A stretch of DNA of 64,000 nt, taken from contig CM055268.1 of the NCBI GenBank assembly GCA_029237695.1, forward strand, positions 54,831,131-54,895,130, given 5' to 3'. Positions 1 through 11,469 of the stretch are shown here, in pieces. Each line of letters starts with the position of its first letter. Position 1 is the stretch's first letter. Below the pieces are notes generated by a model, which did no database searches, was not told the DNA's origin, and was given only the letters and a program-made list of their open reading frames with translations. The translations under genes were made by a program, and so were the position numbers. The stretch comes from Conchocele bisecta (lineage: Eukaryota; Mollusca; Bivalvia; Lucinida; Thyasiridae).

Positions 1-209
1 GTAAAAAATAACTGTCATACTCATGGGCGGTGGACGTTTCGGGCAATGAGCATTGCGAATCAACTCGTTTTATTTGTGTAACATTACGTTAACTTGTGTG
101 GTCACGTGCTTACCCAGATTGAGTTATCTGATAACATATGGTCGTCCGAATGTTCACGACATGCTCAGAAACGTCCGAGAATGTGGTCCGAAATGACCAT
201 GACCGATGT

Positions 210-275
210 TTTGGACGTGGACCGTTACGTCCATGGTCCGTTTCGGACGATGGACGTAACGGACCCACGTCCAAA
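210..275. repeat. Imperfect hairpin in a GGACG/CGTCC-rich segment
   Basis: TTTGGACGTGG..CGTTACGTCCAT pairs with ATGGACGTAACG..CCACGTCCAAA. The 150-300 region is dense in GTCCG/CGGAC. Open frames here on both strands are shadows. Confidence 0.6.
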
Positions 276-300
276 GTCCGTATTCGTAAGAATGTTGTAA

Positions 301-969
301 TAGTATACATGACGCATGGGGCGGAACACCTGCTATATATTAGTTGCAAAACGCATTAAGGGATGTAACACTATTCTTTTCGATGAGCCCATAATGGGTG
401 TCGTTAGCCACACCGAATCGTAAATCGTTTGTTCGTGGGTATGCATAAATTAGTAACACAATTCTTTATAATATACGAGAATTTTAGTGTTCATTTCTGT
501 GGGAATATGTTAATTCAAAATGTTTGTATTATCTGCTAAGTAATCATCATATAACGCGCTAATGGAAATGAAAATATGGTGGATTATTTGTATTACTGCA
601 TTACTGTTACAGCGAAACGTAGTATACATGACTGGGTTAAGTTGCATAAAATGGGCATATATGTAAATATATATGTACATGTAATGTATTACAAGTATAA
701 TACACTTAGTCTAGTGTATTCAATAATAAATAGTGTATTGGTAAATAACATATAAACTGTTCCTGTCAATGTTCAAGCACACGAATTGTCACGAGGAAAT
801 GACCAAACGCATGGCGTAATGTTATGTTTGTCAACACTTTATACAAATAATACAATTGTGTGTTATGTGTTGTGCAATAAGTGTCGTGTCGCCCGGAGCA
901 CATGTGATTCTAGCGTGTCTTGGATGGTCAATTATTGTCTGTATATACATAACACACATTATGAACTGT
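301..969. other. AT-rich DNA, nothing recognised
   Basis: No repeat family or convincing exon. Includes a TATATATG-rich stretch near 655-700. Confidence 0.4.
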
Positions 970-1135
970 TAGATTCAGGGAACGAATTGTTAATTCGTGG
1001 GAACGAATTGTTAATTCAAGGGAACGAATTGTTAAATTAAGGCAAAGAATTGTTATTTCGTGGGAACGAATTAATAAAAGAAAATCCATGTTCCCTGCGG
1101 GGCTCCGTACAAATGCACTGGCTGACGTGTCATGC
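970..1135 (+). repeat. Family M: array of about 20-bp units, half element
   Basis: Repeats of GGGAACGAATTGTTAATTCG followed by the unique end CCCTGCGGGGCTCCGTACAA. This is one half of the palindromic element at 9219-9600. Confidence 0.75.
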
Positions 1136-1487
1136 CCGTCTAAAGCGGACAAGTAGGTGTCTTTCTGTCATTAGTTACGGAAACGTCACGCTTCAAATAC
1201 TCGTCCGTATACTCAGAATGATATGGGAACAATTGAAGAGTTACATGTACGTCTGTCACGGATGACATGGGGTACTTCAAGTGTTACGTATTCACAACTA
1301 GTCTGGCATTCACGTAATCAGCATTTCAATCGCCCCAATTATCGCTAAATACGGCATGTTACCCTAGGATGGGTTAACTAGGTCACTTGGTCAATGGGAC
1401 TCGGACAAAATACAACCACAGACAGAACATAATAGATTAAAGATTGGGCTGCAAAGTGACGCCATTTTTTCATTTACGAAATCCAGC

Positions 1488-1747
1488 GTGTGTCCGGTTT
1501 AGAAAGGTTCTACTGTACATGCATGTATATTCACAGTGAAACCTCTCTAAACCGGACACCCTGGGGTCCCCAGGGTGTCCGGCTTAGAGAGGTTTCACTG
1601 TAAATTTGACAATTGATTATTCCGAGCCATAGTTGTGTGCTATGCAATCACGAACAGATATCATCACTTGAGATAAATACCAAGAAACTCATCAAAAATA
1701 AGATCACATGTGTTTTATTGATGTCCGATTTAGAGAGGTTCCACTGT
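1488..1747. mobile_element. Family C (pogo/Tigger-like) MITE cluster
   Basis: Contains an end fragment (1490-1517), a compact palindrome CAGTGAAACCTCTCTAAACC..CACTG (1534-1600), spacer with ATCACGAACAG, and another end (1722-1747, AGAGAGGTTCCACTGTA). The ends begin CAGTG and are flanked by TA, as in pogo-type Tc1/mariner elements. Confidence 0.75.
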
Positions 1748-1957
1748 ATCGTATTGATCAGGTAGTGTGTATGCTATTAAACGGGCAATATAACAATGTT
1801 TCGTTAAGAATAACGCAGATTTATGTACATGATGTACGTTGCATTCTTGCTGGCGCCGTTTCGTAACGTGAGGTGACGCCATTCGACCAATTATGGAACG
1901 CCGGAAAACGATAACACGCATGTTTGTGCATTGACCGGTTCCCAGCTGGACACCACA

Positions 1958-2174
1958 GGGGCCGTTTAACTAAACTTCGTACGCATAATAAAATGTTCGT
2001 AAGTGCAAATGTAGGATCGTCTGGAAATTTCAATTGATGGAGTTACGTGTATTGAGCATAGGCTGCGTATGCAGCCTATGCTCAATAAATGTAAATCCAA
2101 TACTTTGTTAATGTGAAATGTACAGACCATCATAATAAAATTCTAGTCGTACGAAGTTTAGGGAAACGGACCCC
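1958..2174. mobile_element. Family A palindromic MITE
   Basis: Ends GGGGCCGTTT and its complement; subterminal ACTTCGTACG/GTACGAAGTTTAG; centre TGAGCATAGGCTGCGTATGC. Its right end lies within the putative intron donor region at 2176-2181. Confidence 0.85.
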
Positions 2175-2181
2175 TGCTTAC

Positions 2182-2324
2182 CTGTACATTGAACGTAAAT
2201 ACTCGTAGTTCCTGGCAACAGTTGCGAACAGGTCCGGATCTACGCTGGCTGCGATGGCTTCATTGTAGACTTGCCCATGTCTTCTATTTATCTTTGATTC
2301 CAATATTGACATGCGAGTATGCAT
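2182..2324 (-). CDS. Candidate coding exon with consensus splice donor, unknown protein
   Basis: On the minus strand 47 codons plus two bases are open from an ATG at 2324 to an AG/GTAAGC donor (exon end 2182). An in-frame TGA lies just upstream of the ATG, so this is a first coding exon or an exon with an internal acceptor. The peptide is Ala/Val/Glu/Tyr-rich and ends NYEYLRSMY. The gene would continue leftwards, perhaps off the window. The end of a family A MITE (2174) lies inside the first bases of the intron. No family recognised. Confidence 0.42.
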
Positions 2325-2457
2325 TATTCAGTACACACATTGAACTGGTGCTTTTCTGTGCCATTATATGGTGGATTCAATTAATCATTTCATTTATCTG
2401 AATATGCACTACTGTCTGTTTCACAATAACTCTCCAAATGTATGGCTATGTAAACAA

Positions 2458-2936
2458 TGCAAAAACAATATAGTTTTCGATAATGTTAAACTTTATCAAA
2501 ATTTAAGAATCGCGACTTTTTTTTATTTTGTGAAATTTTGTCAAATATTGATTTTATTATAACAAAATAATTTCCCCATGTTAAATCCCCATAGACATCT
2601 TCACAGAGTGAAGATGTCTATGGAGATTTAACATGTGGACATTTTTCTAATTTCAGACACAGTGGACGATTTTCAAAATTTAACTTTAATTTGTTTTTCT
2701 TAGTTGGATCACTTTCAAGATATCTAGCTAGGTTTCGGAGACAATTTCTAATTTATTTAGTTTTTAGTCCTCCTACAGCTGCTACACCTCCTTTTCCCCC
2801 ATGTTAAATTCCCATAGACAAATCATTTGTTCGTGATAAAATCAATATTTGACCAAAGTTCACGAAATATAAAGAAGGCTCATTCTTAAATTTTGATAAA
2901 ATGTAATATTATCGAAAAAGAAATATTGTTTTTGCA
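2458..2936. mobile_element. Family N inverted-repeat element with internal palindrome
   Basis: Outer arms GCAAAAACAATATAG../..AAATATTGTTTTTGC; inner palindrome ATGTTAAATCCCCATAGACA (2578-2635). Centre shares AGACACAGTGGACGATTTTC-type sequence with the copy at 36 kb. Confidence 0.7.
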
Positions 2937-2949
2937 GTGTGGATATAGC

Positions 2950-2999
2950 CAACCTGTCGTGTTCGTTCGTGTGTGCACTTACACGCTGACCCCACTGTA
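2950..2999. mobile_element. Family B palindromic MITE, right half
   Basis: CAACCTGTCGTGTTCGTTCG through CTGACCCCACTGTA; no left half. Confidence 0.75.
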
Positions 3000-3164
3000 T
3001 GTTCATGTGTCGACTGCACATCTCGGATGTTCGCAAGACTTAGTGTAGCTCAGAGTTGCCCTTACTATACGTCATGGCATGTATATACATGCGTATGAGC
3101 ACTACAATGTACCACAGGTTCTTAAAGAACGGTTCATATTTCGGTGTTGGGTTATTTCGGTATC

Positions 3165-3330
3165 TCAGGCAGGGATTCCGCTGGGGAAAATAAAAAAATC
3201 GCCACTTCAAAAAAAATAAATCATTTTTTGATTTTTTTGATTTTTTTTTCTAAAATTGTAATTTTTTATCGCCAATTGTTTATTTTTATCGCCAATTGCG
3301 AAAGTGGCGATCGCCAGCAGAATCACTGCT
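3165..3330. repeat. AT-rich inverted repeat with ATCGCCACTT arms
   Basis: GGGATTCCGCTGG and AAATCGCCACTTC pair with GAAAGTGGCGATCGCC and CCAGCAGAATC, around runs of A and T. Confidence 0.6.
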
Positions 3331-3339
3331 CAGGTGGTT

Positions 3340-4270
3340 TTGGTGCATTCTTGCCAACATCAGCTCCGGCGAATTACACGTATAAGTACGGTAAATTCTT
3401 TGTGTGTATTTTGACAGTAAGAAAGGGGCCCACAAGTTCGAAACGGTGAATGTGTAGATACTTGACTATTTCTGTCGTGTTTAATGATTGAGCATTAGTA
3501 GTTGCACACACGTATGTAAATTACCCCAAACCAACGAAATCCACCCAAATCTACCCCAAATCCACCCAAATACCCATATATGACACCATCATACTGACCA
3601 TCTGTTTAAATATATGTGCACTGTACGAGACAATGCGTGTGTGCAGCAAAGTCACGAAGAAACAAGAAACAAAATTTAACTAGAAATAGATAAGAAAATA
3701 TTGCCTGTCGGCACACTGTACCCACGGAGTCAAATAATCTGAGATTGGAGAAACACCTATAAACTGCTTAATCGGACACACAGACACACACACGAAAGGA
3801 CATACAGTCCAAACACCAAATACCCCCTCCCACAGCTCTACAGAGACCGAGGGAATACAAAACAGCGAAATCAAAGAATCATAACATGATGCTGTTCTGA
3901 CCACTGCCACGTTTTCTGCAACGATCCCATTTTCATCAATTTATTTAACACACTTAGCATATTATGGTTTTCATACACTGAGTTACATTATTGTATCACG
4001 CTTTGAAAGCCAATTACACGCAACGCCTCCGGATAAATATATGGTAGTTTCCCAGCAACACCACTCGGGTATGTCAGTCATCGTCGTGCAATGACGTGCC
4101 GTTGTTGATCGAGTGTTACATTCCAGTTTGGTTCGTGGCATATCCAAGAGCGGGTATCCCGGAGATACCATCATTAATCTAATCAATGGTACATCTCTCG
4201 CTATGTGACACTTGAAATCCCACTTCACCGTCTAATGTCCGGTAATCTTAACTAAACAAAGAATCTAATT
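3340..4270. other. Mostly unique DNA, ambiguous coding-like segments
   Basis: CCCAAATC(C/T)ACCC short repeats at 3525-3575. Segment 3983-4228 is open on both strands (81 codons minus, 37 plus) with protein-like character either way, so I do not assign a gene. Confidence 0.35.
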
Positions 4271-4762
4271 CGTGGTTGGGGTTTGAGAAATGGGGATTAT
4301 GGCAGTTGCGACCAGTGTAGATCCAGACCAGCCTGCGCGGCTGCGCAGTCTGGTCAGGATCTACACTGTTCGCATTTTTTCTCAGTATCATCTTCATTAT
4401 GATTCTCGGTATCATCTTCATTACGATTCTCAGTATCATCTTCATTATGATCATCAGTAACATCTTCATTATGATGCTCAGTATCATCTTCATTATGATC
4501 ATCAGTAACATCTTCATTATGATGCTCAGTATCATCTTCATTATGATCATCAGTAACATCTTCATTATGATGCTCAGTATCATCTTCATTATGATCAGCA
4601 GTAACATCTTCATTATGATGCTCAGTATCATCTTCATTATGATTCTCAGTGACGGTAGATGTCATTAAAACCAGGCTGCAGAAATGTGCTACATGTAGCA
4701 GACCAAGGGCTGGACTAACCATACATCAGAAAAGCCCCGTTTCTCCAGTTGCAGCCACATAT
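4271..4762. mobile_element. Family D MITE carrying a 24-bp tandem array
   Basis: Ends are related to GGCTGTGACTGGAGAAATGG and its complement (CCCCGTTTCTCCAGTTGCAG). Inside are the dyad around CTGCGCGGCTGCGCAG (4335-4350) and the array 4381-4644. Confidence 0.65.
4381..4644. repeat. 24-bp tandem repeat in a 48-bp higher-order pattern, 11 copies
   Basis: Units alternate CAGTATCATCTTCATTATGA and CAGTAACATCTTCATTATGA types. The length is a multiple of three, so long open frames exist on both strands (Asn/Glu/Asp/His-rich or Met/Ile/Lys-rich), but I see no gene. Embedded in a family D element. Confidence 0.9.
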
Positions 4763-5190
4763 GCGTGATGGGTGGTTGACAGTTGGGCTGTCTATATTTT
4801 TTGTATTTGTTGTAAACATTCTCTTGTCGTGTAGATGCACACTATGGGCAAGTTCTACATTTATAGGTAATTGGTTGATCTAAATTATCTAGCGATACTT
4901 GTACGACTTGCGTGGACCAAACCAGACAGCGAACCCTCGCAGCGTGCTCCAGATCTGCACTGTTCGGGGGGGGGGGGGGATCTAGCATGCTTCTAACAAA
5001 CGGTTTAGACAGAAATGTGACTGGCCCTAAAAGTCATGAGCCCGATTGTGCCGTTCACAGCGACATTTGATTCTGGAATACATTTATCAAAATAAATCCG
5101 ATCGGGACCTCTGTTTATGTGAAATACCTGTAGATGTGACAGTGAGAAATGGGCTTAAGGGATTTGTGACCAGTCTAACTCCTGATCAGG

Positions 5191-5313
5191 GCTTAATAAA
5201 TGTAAATCTAATAATTGTTTACAAGAAAACATTGTTAATGTGACAGTTACAGACTATCATAATGTTGCACTTACGAACAGTTTAGTCGTACGAAGTTTAG
5301 TGAAACGGCCCCC
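5191..5313. mobile_element. Family A MITE, right half
   Basis: From CTTAATAAATGTAAATCTA to GTTTAGTGAAACGGCCCCC; the left arm is missing. Confidence 0.75.
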
Positions 5314-5319
5314 ATGTTG

Positions 5320-5426
5320 TTATAACGTCCCTTGTGTCATCTGATGGCCGGAATAATGAGATAATCCTAACTCAACAACACTGGGAGGGGTGATTGACGG
5401 AAGACAGATATGGTTGTTGTGGATAA
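5320..5426 (-). CDS. Candidate terminal coding exon, unknown protein
   Basis: A pyrimidine-rich acceptor (TTTCCTCCTAAACAG on the minus strand) is followed by two bases, 34 open codons and TAA at 5322-5320. The peptide contains PSITPPSVVELG and ends MTQGTL. A 35-codon opening is not rare by chance in this AT-rich DNA, so the support is the acceptor plus composition. A family A MITE end lies 7 bases beyond the stop. No family recognised. Confidence 0.3.
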
Positions 5427-5594
5427 CTGTTTAGGAGGAAATAATGTCTTTGTCAGACATGAGTACGGTTAATCCCTGTTAAGTCCAAACTCTTGTTCAT
5501 AAATAAATCGGCATGCATGAGTATGTGTCATTTCCTACGCATGTGTGCATGAGAAACTCTTCAAACGGAGCTTGGACTAAATCCATGTCGTTGA

Positions 5595-5840
5595 AATTTG
5601 TCTTTGTTTTAAACTTTATTTATTTTACAACGATTACCAACAAGCACGTTAGCGCTTTCTTTCGTTGGCACAGTTGGAGGCGTAATGGTGGTTCTTAATG
5701 TGGTAGGAAATCGGAGTACCCTGAGGAAACCCAATTGTCCGGTCTGGCGACCACTATACCATCTCTCAGACTGACCCGGTCGATGATCGAACCTGGGCCG
5801 CACTGGTGAGAAGCGCGCTTGCTATGAGGCGTATGACATT
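5595..5840 (-). mobile_element. tRNA-derived SINE
   Basis: Read on the minus strand, a tRNA-like head with B box GGTTCGATC (complement of 5785-5793) is followed by a GTTTCCTCAGGGTACTCCG-type body and an A-rich end (ATAAATAAAG) near 5600. The head borders a fragment of family D. This order is typical of animal SINEs transcribed by RNA polymerase III. Confidence 0.6.
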
Positions 5841-5931
5841 TACGACAAGGATAGATCCAGACCAGTCTGAGCTCAGGATCAGCCAATCAAGCTACTTGAT
5901 TTCAAGCTGAATATTCAAGTACACGTACATG

Positions 5932-6198
5932 TACAGTGGGGTCAGCGTGTAAGTGCACACACGAACGAACACGACAGGTTGGAACGCTGACCCCACTGTA
6001 TTTCATGTATACAAAAAAAATGTAAATATTTTTCTGCATTTTTTCTCATTTCGCATCAAAAGTGTATGTTGTTACCACTCAGTTGAACAGTCTCGGCGAG
6101 ACGGTTCAACTGAGTGGTAACAACATACACTTTCGGTGGGTAGCGAACCAACCTGTCGTGTTCGTTCGTGTGTGCACTTACACGCTGACCCCACTGTA
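5932..6198. mobile_element. Family B MITE with internal palindrome
   Basis: A deleted copy (5932-6000) and a right half (6148-6198), both with TACAGTGGGGTCAGCGTG-type ends, flank an AT-rich segment with a 71-bp near-perfect palindrome (6061-6131, GTATGTTGTTACCACTCAGT arms). Confidence 0.75.
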
Positions 6199-6391
6199 CA
6201 TCTGTTGAAACAACAAAAATGACATATTGGCAAGGTTAGCGCAGGCGGTTGTGTAGTACTGAGTCTCGCGTATTTGAGTGCTGAATATACATGTCGGAAA
6301 TATCACGTACGTGTAAAAACAAAATATAGTATATACACGTTAAAATATGTACGTATAATTATGCTTGTGAAGTAGACAGTCACATGTCAGT

Positions 6392-6605
6392 TTAACCCTT
6401 CCTACGCTGTTGACGGAAATTTCCGTCTGCTGTTTTTCATTTTTGGTGTAATTCTTAACAAAAAACTGGTTTTGACAGCACATGAGAATCGTCTCCACCG
6501 GAGACGATTCTCATGTGCTGTCAAAACCAGGTTTTTGTCGAGAAATATTGAAAATAAAACATTTCCAGCAGACGACAACATTTAATTCAGCGTGGTAAGG
6601 ATTAA
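6392..6605. mobile_element. Palindromic MITE with TTAA ends
   Basis: Ends TTAACCCTTCCTACGCTG / CAGCGTGGTAAGGATTAA; central perfect arms TGACAGCACATGAGAATCGT meet at CTCCACCGGAG. Distinct from family E. Confidence 0.75.
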
Positions 6606-6762
6606 TTAAACACCATTAACAAGGGATTAGTACGTCGGACTTGGATAACGACATTAAAATTAAAAATTATTAAGCCCCGCCACGATGTCTAACCCAAAAT
6701 GACATGTTAATATAATCCGTCAACAACATTTAGGCAAACCTCCGATTCTGATAAAACAATGC

Positions 6763-7011
6763 TTAACCCGTTTCACCCCTAAGTAACTGGAATGGATTTT
6801 GATATGTTCATTTTGCAACCAACCCATCCGTCATAAAATGGTTTTCAGACTAGTCCATTTATGAAAAGGGGATATTTTTTGTTCTCAAAAATATGAAAAT
6901 TACTTTCAAACAGTGCAGATCCTGATGAGACGGCTCGTTACGAGCCGGCTCATCTGGATCTGAACTTTTTGCATAAACCGCTATAGCGGGATTTCGGGTT
7001 CAAAGGGTTAA
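6763..7011. mobile_element. Family E MITE (TTAA ends)
   Basis: Inverted ends TTAACCCGTTTCACCCC / GGTTCAAAGGGTTAA; centre ACGGCTCGTTACGAGCCGG; also GCTATAGCGGG. About 250 bp. Confidence 0.8.
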
Positions 7012-8886
7012 GGTATGGAATTTGATACCATTATATACATGGGTTCACTGCACGAACATACGCGTTTAATTAACAATTAAATGGTACTTCAACTTAAACG
7101 TAATTCCAAGTTTAACGCCATATAATGGAATTTACTCTGTCAGTAAATTTGGAATAAACTTGTAGTATACGTCGTGTTTTCGCAGCACGTAATCGGCAAC
7201 ATTTACTTGCAAATAAATGTTAACGTAAATCAATTGAATATGTTAACTTGTTGAATAGGTAAATGTGGTTAAAGTTGAAATATACAGACAAAGTAAAGTT
7301 GCTGATTTTCGTAAATAATAGTGAGCGCAAAGTCAGTGCAAATGTGCAATTTAAGACAAACGTAAACGCCAAACATACGCCGTTAAATGTAATATTTAAG
7401 TTATATTAAATCCTTTAATATTCCCGATTTACAAGAACAAATATGTACTAAATCTCAGTATTTGCGTGACACAAAAATCTACTTATATTCCAACTTTACG
7501 TCATAATGAATTCTTTCTGATATTTCAAATTTACTTGAAAGTAAATAGAACAAACTTTCAATAAATTTGCCGTATACTTTTGTGGAAATCTGCTTCTTTT
7601 TCATTCAATGTGAACTATAATTCCAAATTATATTCACGTATATGTTGGATTTACCCAGATTTCCGCATACTAGAAGTTCGTGTTGCCGAATCCGTAAATA
7701 CACTAAAATATATTGCAGTATACTGATTAGTAAATGTGTTCACCAATGCCACGTTTACGGTACAGTAAACGACATGCAACCACACTTAAATCTGATATTT
7801 AATTGTCTGCAAATCTCAGCTTACAGCTTCCAGTCGTGGCATTTACATAATACTTAAAGTCAATTAATGCAGACAGTGTCACAAATTTAAGCATGCTTAA
7901 ACACGTCGAAAATTAAGCATTTACTGAATTTGTAATGGTACAGTTATTAGTGGATAAACCAGCAGTAAACATGACACTAAATGCCAACTTAACGGAAATT
8001 TAATTAATTAATTTAATTTGGATTAAAGGTCGTTACAACTTAAAGTTTGCTTTCCGAGTAAGTAAATCACATTGTATCTATAGATAAAATTAGAATTACG
8101 TTAAAAGTAAACATACATATCTTGACATTTTCAGTTGAAAGGAAATTAAACTATAAATTGTGGTCGAGTACATAAAAAGTTGAAACAGTGCAAAATTGGA
8201 CCTGCATACGCCCGTATATACCAATTGAATGTTCACGCACTGTTTAACTATCCGTTCAACTGGAATAAGTCATGTCTACATGGAGCAATGTAACACAAAG
8301 GCAGCAATGTACACGTTGATCTTTTTTAATATGCGTCAGAAAATACATACATGAACAGGTTATTATCAGGTACCACTGAAATTGCATATGTGTCGCGCTT
8401 CCGAACAATTAATCACATAATAACTTTTATTACATATTATGGGCATTGGGGGTGTATAACAATAGTTTATTATTTATCATAATACACTAGTATTCACCAA
8501 TTTGCAGGGATTGGGGTGGGGGGGGGAACATTTTAGAGAACATTTTAAAAGTATTTCATGTTTAACCTATATCTATATTGTTTCATATATAATATAGTGC
8601 GTGGTGTTTTCACACAGTAGTATTTCTTACACAAAATGCAGTTTATATTTGTGTTTTGAAAAAAAAGGTCACGTTCATTCTGAATCAGCCACTCATTAAA
8701 TAGACGTATACAAACACAATACATCAATACTAGTTGATCATAATAACCAATGAGTGATACCCTACGAAAATATATCAAATTATTGCATATTGGTGAATAT
8801 TTGTGTTATATTTGGGCCTGGTTTAGGGCACCAGAGATTCGCACACTACCTTAATCCCTAAATATTGCTCGTCATGAATAGAAACC
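7012..8886. other. Long AT-rich stretch, no gene seen
   Basis: Enriched in GTAAAT/ATTTAC and CCAA words but without a clear repeat unit. Possible weak inverted repeat at 8177-8252 (AGTTGAAACAGTGC / GCACTGTTTAACT). A poly-G run at 8516-8526. Confidence 0.4.
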
Positions 8887-9000
8887 TATGGAACGCCAAA
8901 TCTACATAAACTCAAATATGTATTGCTGGCTCTATATATATATTGCTATATCTAAGTATCTACAGCTAGCAATATGTATTTGAGTTTATGTAGATTTGGC
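8887..9000. mobile_element. Family I palindromic MITE, short
   Basis: TATGGAACGCCAAATCTACA and TGAGTTTATGTAGATTTGGC ends with a TAGCAATATGTA-type interior. Confidence 0.8.
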
Positions 9001-9010
9001 AATGATGTAA

Positions 9011-9184
9011 CTATTTCACAAACACCCAGCCATCTTCGGCGGGCGGATCATCGGGCATCTTCCTGCTGGAGTCCACCGTACCGACTGTCCGATTGGAGGT
9101 CTGCATACGGGATTTTCGACTCTGCAGGCTTGTATACTTGACGTCCACGTTATGTGTAACATGATTGTAATACATACGGTTATC
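9011..9184 (-). CDS. Candidate terminal coding exon, unknown protein
   Basis: The minus-strand frame is open for 57 codons from a possible CAG/GAT acceptor (or from ATG at 9175) to TAG at 9013-9011. The segment is GC-richer than its surroundings. The peptide is rich in Arg, Ser, Asp and Pro and ends PPAEDGWVFVK. The polypyrimidine tract before the acceptor is weak and another acceptor is possible at CTGCAG near 9130. A palindromic family I MITE begins 11 bases past the stop. No family recognised. Confidence 0.38.
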   Translation of the reverse strand, partial: DNRMYYNHVTHNVDVKYTSLQSRKSRMQTSNRTVGTVDSSRKMPDDPPAEDGWVFVK

Positions 9185-9218
9185 CTGGTGTATATGTCAT
9201 TGGATTAAATTGCAAACA

Positions 9219-9600
9219 ATGTACACCCAGGTCAGACTGCGCAAATGTACGGAGCGCCGCAGGGGACGTATAATTTTTTTTTTTATTAATTCGTTCTCAC
9301 GAAATAACAATTGGTTCCCTCAATTTAAAAATTCGTTCCCACGAATTAACAATTCGTTCCCACGAATTAACAAGTCGTTCCCTCAATTTAAAAAATTCGT
9401 TCCCACGAAATAATTCGTTCCCATGGGAACGAATTTTTAATTCATGGGAACGAATTGTTATATCGTGGGAACGGATTGTTAATTCGAAGGACGAATTGTT
9501 AAATTGAGGGATCGAACTGTTATTTCGTGGGAACGAATTAATAAAAGAAAATCCATGTTCCCTGCGGGGCTCCGTACAAATGTGCTGGCTGACGTGTACA
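9219..9600. mobile_element. Family M: palindromic element built from 20-bp units
   Basis: Inverted halves meet at CGTTCCCATGGGAACG (9414-9430). Each half carries GGGAACGAATTGTTA-type units and ends in TTTGTACGGAGC..CCGCAGGG. Units themselves contain a TTCGTGGGAACGAA near-palindrome, so every scale folds back. Confidence 0.75.
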
Positions 9601-9745
9601 TTGTTAATTCGAGGGAACGAATTGTTACATTGAGGGAACGAATTGTCATTTCCTGGGAACGAATTGTTAATTCGAGGGAACGAAGTTTTATATCGTGGGA
9701 ACGAATTGTTCATTCGAGGGAACGAATTGCGCTGGCTGACGTGTA
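9601..9745 (+). repeat. Family M: second array of 20-bp units
   Basis: More units in the same orientation as the right half of the preceding palindrome, ending with GCTGGCTGACGTGTACG. Confidence 0.7.
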
Positions 9746-10059
9746 CGTTGGTCGCCAACTCAGAAAGACCGGTTTTCCGAGCTCATTGCGTAAGTGACTG
9801 ACTGGAGAAACCTGGCTACCTGTTACTATCCAATACAATATATATTAATCCACTGTTTACTATCACTTAAGTAATCAGTCAACAATAAGTTAACGACTGT
9901 TTGCTATTATATTGGTCTAGCTGTGACAAAAACAACATTTACTGTATTGTGTTTCGTTTTCGAACTCGATAGAAACAGCCATTGATATTTTGCACAACTA
10001 AATTATATGCGTGATGAACTGAACTCGGAAATATTTAACGTAAGAAACAGAATACCGCA
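9746..10059. other. AT-rich DNA, one possible splice donor
   Basis: GC/GTAAGTGAC near 9791 closes a frame (..RKTGFPSSLR) that begins inside family M repeats; not accepted as an exon. Confidence 0.3.
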
Positions 10060-10150
10060 GGGGACGTAGAATTCTTTTTTTTTATTAATTCGTTCCCACG
10101 AAATAACAATTGGTTCCCTCAATTTAAAAATTCGTTCCCACGAATTAATA
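10060..10150 (-). repeat. Family M: fragment
   Basis: CCGCAGGGGACGTA, T-run and ATTCGTTCCCACGAA units as in the left half of 9219-9600. Confidence 0.65.
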
Positions 10151-10264
10151 CATAGTACATAGCATTAATAGCATTGGTAAATTATGTGGTAAGGAACATT
10201 ACATCTGAACACATCTAAGATTTCACAAAACAAATCGGCTGCTAATCCGAACTTTGTTGCACAT

Positions 10265-10306
10265 TTTAATGTTGCACTTACGTACGACGTTTAGTGAAAC
10301 GGGCCG
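10265..10306. mobile_element. Family A MITE, right-end fragment
   Basis: GTTGCACTTACGTACGACG and TTTAGTGAAACGGGCC. Confidence 0.6.
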
Positions 10307-10309
10307 CTG

Positions 10310-10480
10310 ATGTTGATTTCCAGTTTGTTCTGTCATAAAAGAGTATATATCGTTGTCAAATGAATGTTTTCGAGAAAACACGCTGTAGTCCGCTCACGAT
10401 CCCTCGGCGCACTCCGTAAATCGAGAACAGAACCGTCCTCGTGACTGTAGTCGCGATTTTATCACACCTAATCACATATA
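10310..10480. other. GC-richer island, ambiguous coding potential
   Basis: Both strands have short open frames. The minus one (LDLRSAPRDR) could end at a C/GTGAGC donor (10397). Not assigned. Confidence 0.25.
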
Positions 10481-10906
10481 CAGTGGAACCTCTCTAAACC
10501 GGACACCATGGGAGGTCCCCAGGGTGTCCGGTTTAGAGATATTCCACCTTAAATCACACATGTGACCTTGCCGAAGCAGGCTGTGTGCTTTGCAAACCTC
10601 AACAGGCGTTATTACCAGCGATAGATGACAATGACATCAATGACATGAATGACATATAAGTTACATGTGTGTCCGGTTTAAAGAGGTTCTAATGTACATT
10701 AATGTATATGCACAGTGAAACCTCTCTAAACCGGACACCCTGGGGGGATTCCCAGGGTGTCCGGCTTAGAGAGGTTTCACTGTGAATCACGCATTTGATC
10801 ATTCTGAGCCGCAGTTGTGTGTTATGTGATCACGAACAGACAGTACCAAAGAAAAATATGATCATATGTGTTTTATTGGTATCCGGTTTAGAGAGGTTCA
10901 ACTGTA
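10481..10906. mobile_element. Family C MITE cluster, two units
   Basis: Palindromes at 10481-10547 and 10713-10782, each followed by about 120 bp of spacer and a terminal GGTTTAGAGAGGTTC-type end (10670-10696, 10880-10906). Same layout as 1488-1747. Confidence 0.75.
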
Positions 10907-11469
10907 TTGCAATTTACGACCCGTGGTTGAATGTTATGTGTAATGAGAGCGACATGACGTAACACATGATCGCAGTAAGGTGTTAACAATGTACAGGAAC
11001 TGACAACGGAAAGGGTGTAGGCTTATTACAATCTTCACAATGGAGGACATAATTTGTGTGCTTACACGGAAATAAATTTAATATGAGGTTAGTAATATTC
11101 CATTCTCATTTTACAGTATTCATATATATGTTAACGTTTATATATATTATATATAAAATTAAAAATTAAATGTTTAATAAATTTGATACCCGTAAAGGTG
11201 TATTCAGAAAGGAATGGGTTAAAGGTACATGCCCACTCATTAGGCACAAACTGTTCTTTAAAGGAATTAAATAAGTGTATAACTGTGTCACTATGCTACC
11301 AGTTCTAAAATTTACAAGTGCCCGCTATACAGACATACTCATTTAGTAATATTTATTTTACTGATAATAACTCGCGGTGGTAACAGGCTATTTTCATATG
11401 CAAATGAGGTATGGTATATTTTAAATATTTCGACAGATTATAAAGTATGATAATTGCACATCAAACAAT

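Noticed and set aside
3983..4228. 81-codon minus-strand ORF and a 37-codon plus-strand frame
   Set aside because: Both strands look protein-like, showing that eye judgement cannot decide; no clear donor and acceptor pair.
4248..4722. 122- and 129-codon minus-strand frames with Asp/Glu/His or Met/Ile/Lys repeats
   Set aside because: They are translations of the 24-bp tandem repeat inside a MITE; opposite strands are equally open.
9297..9797. 153- and 97-codon frames on opposite strands
   Set aside because: Translations of the 20-bp family M units.
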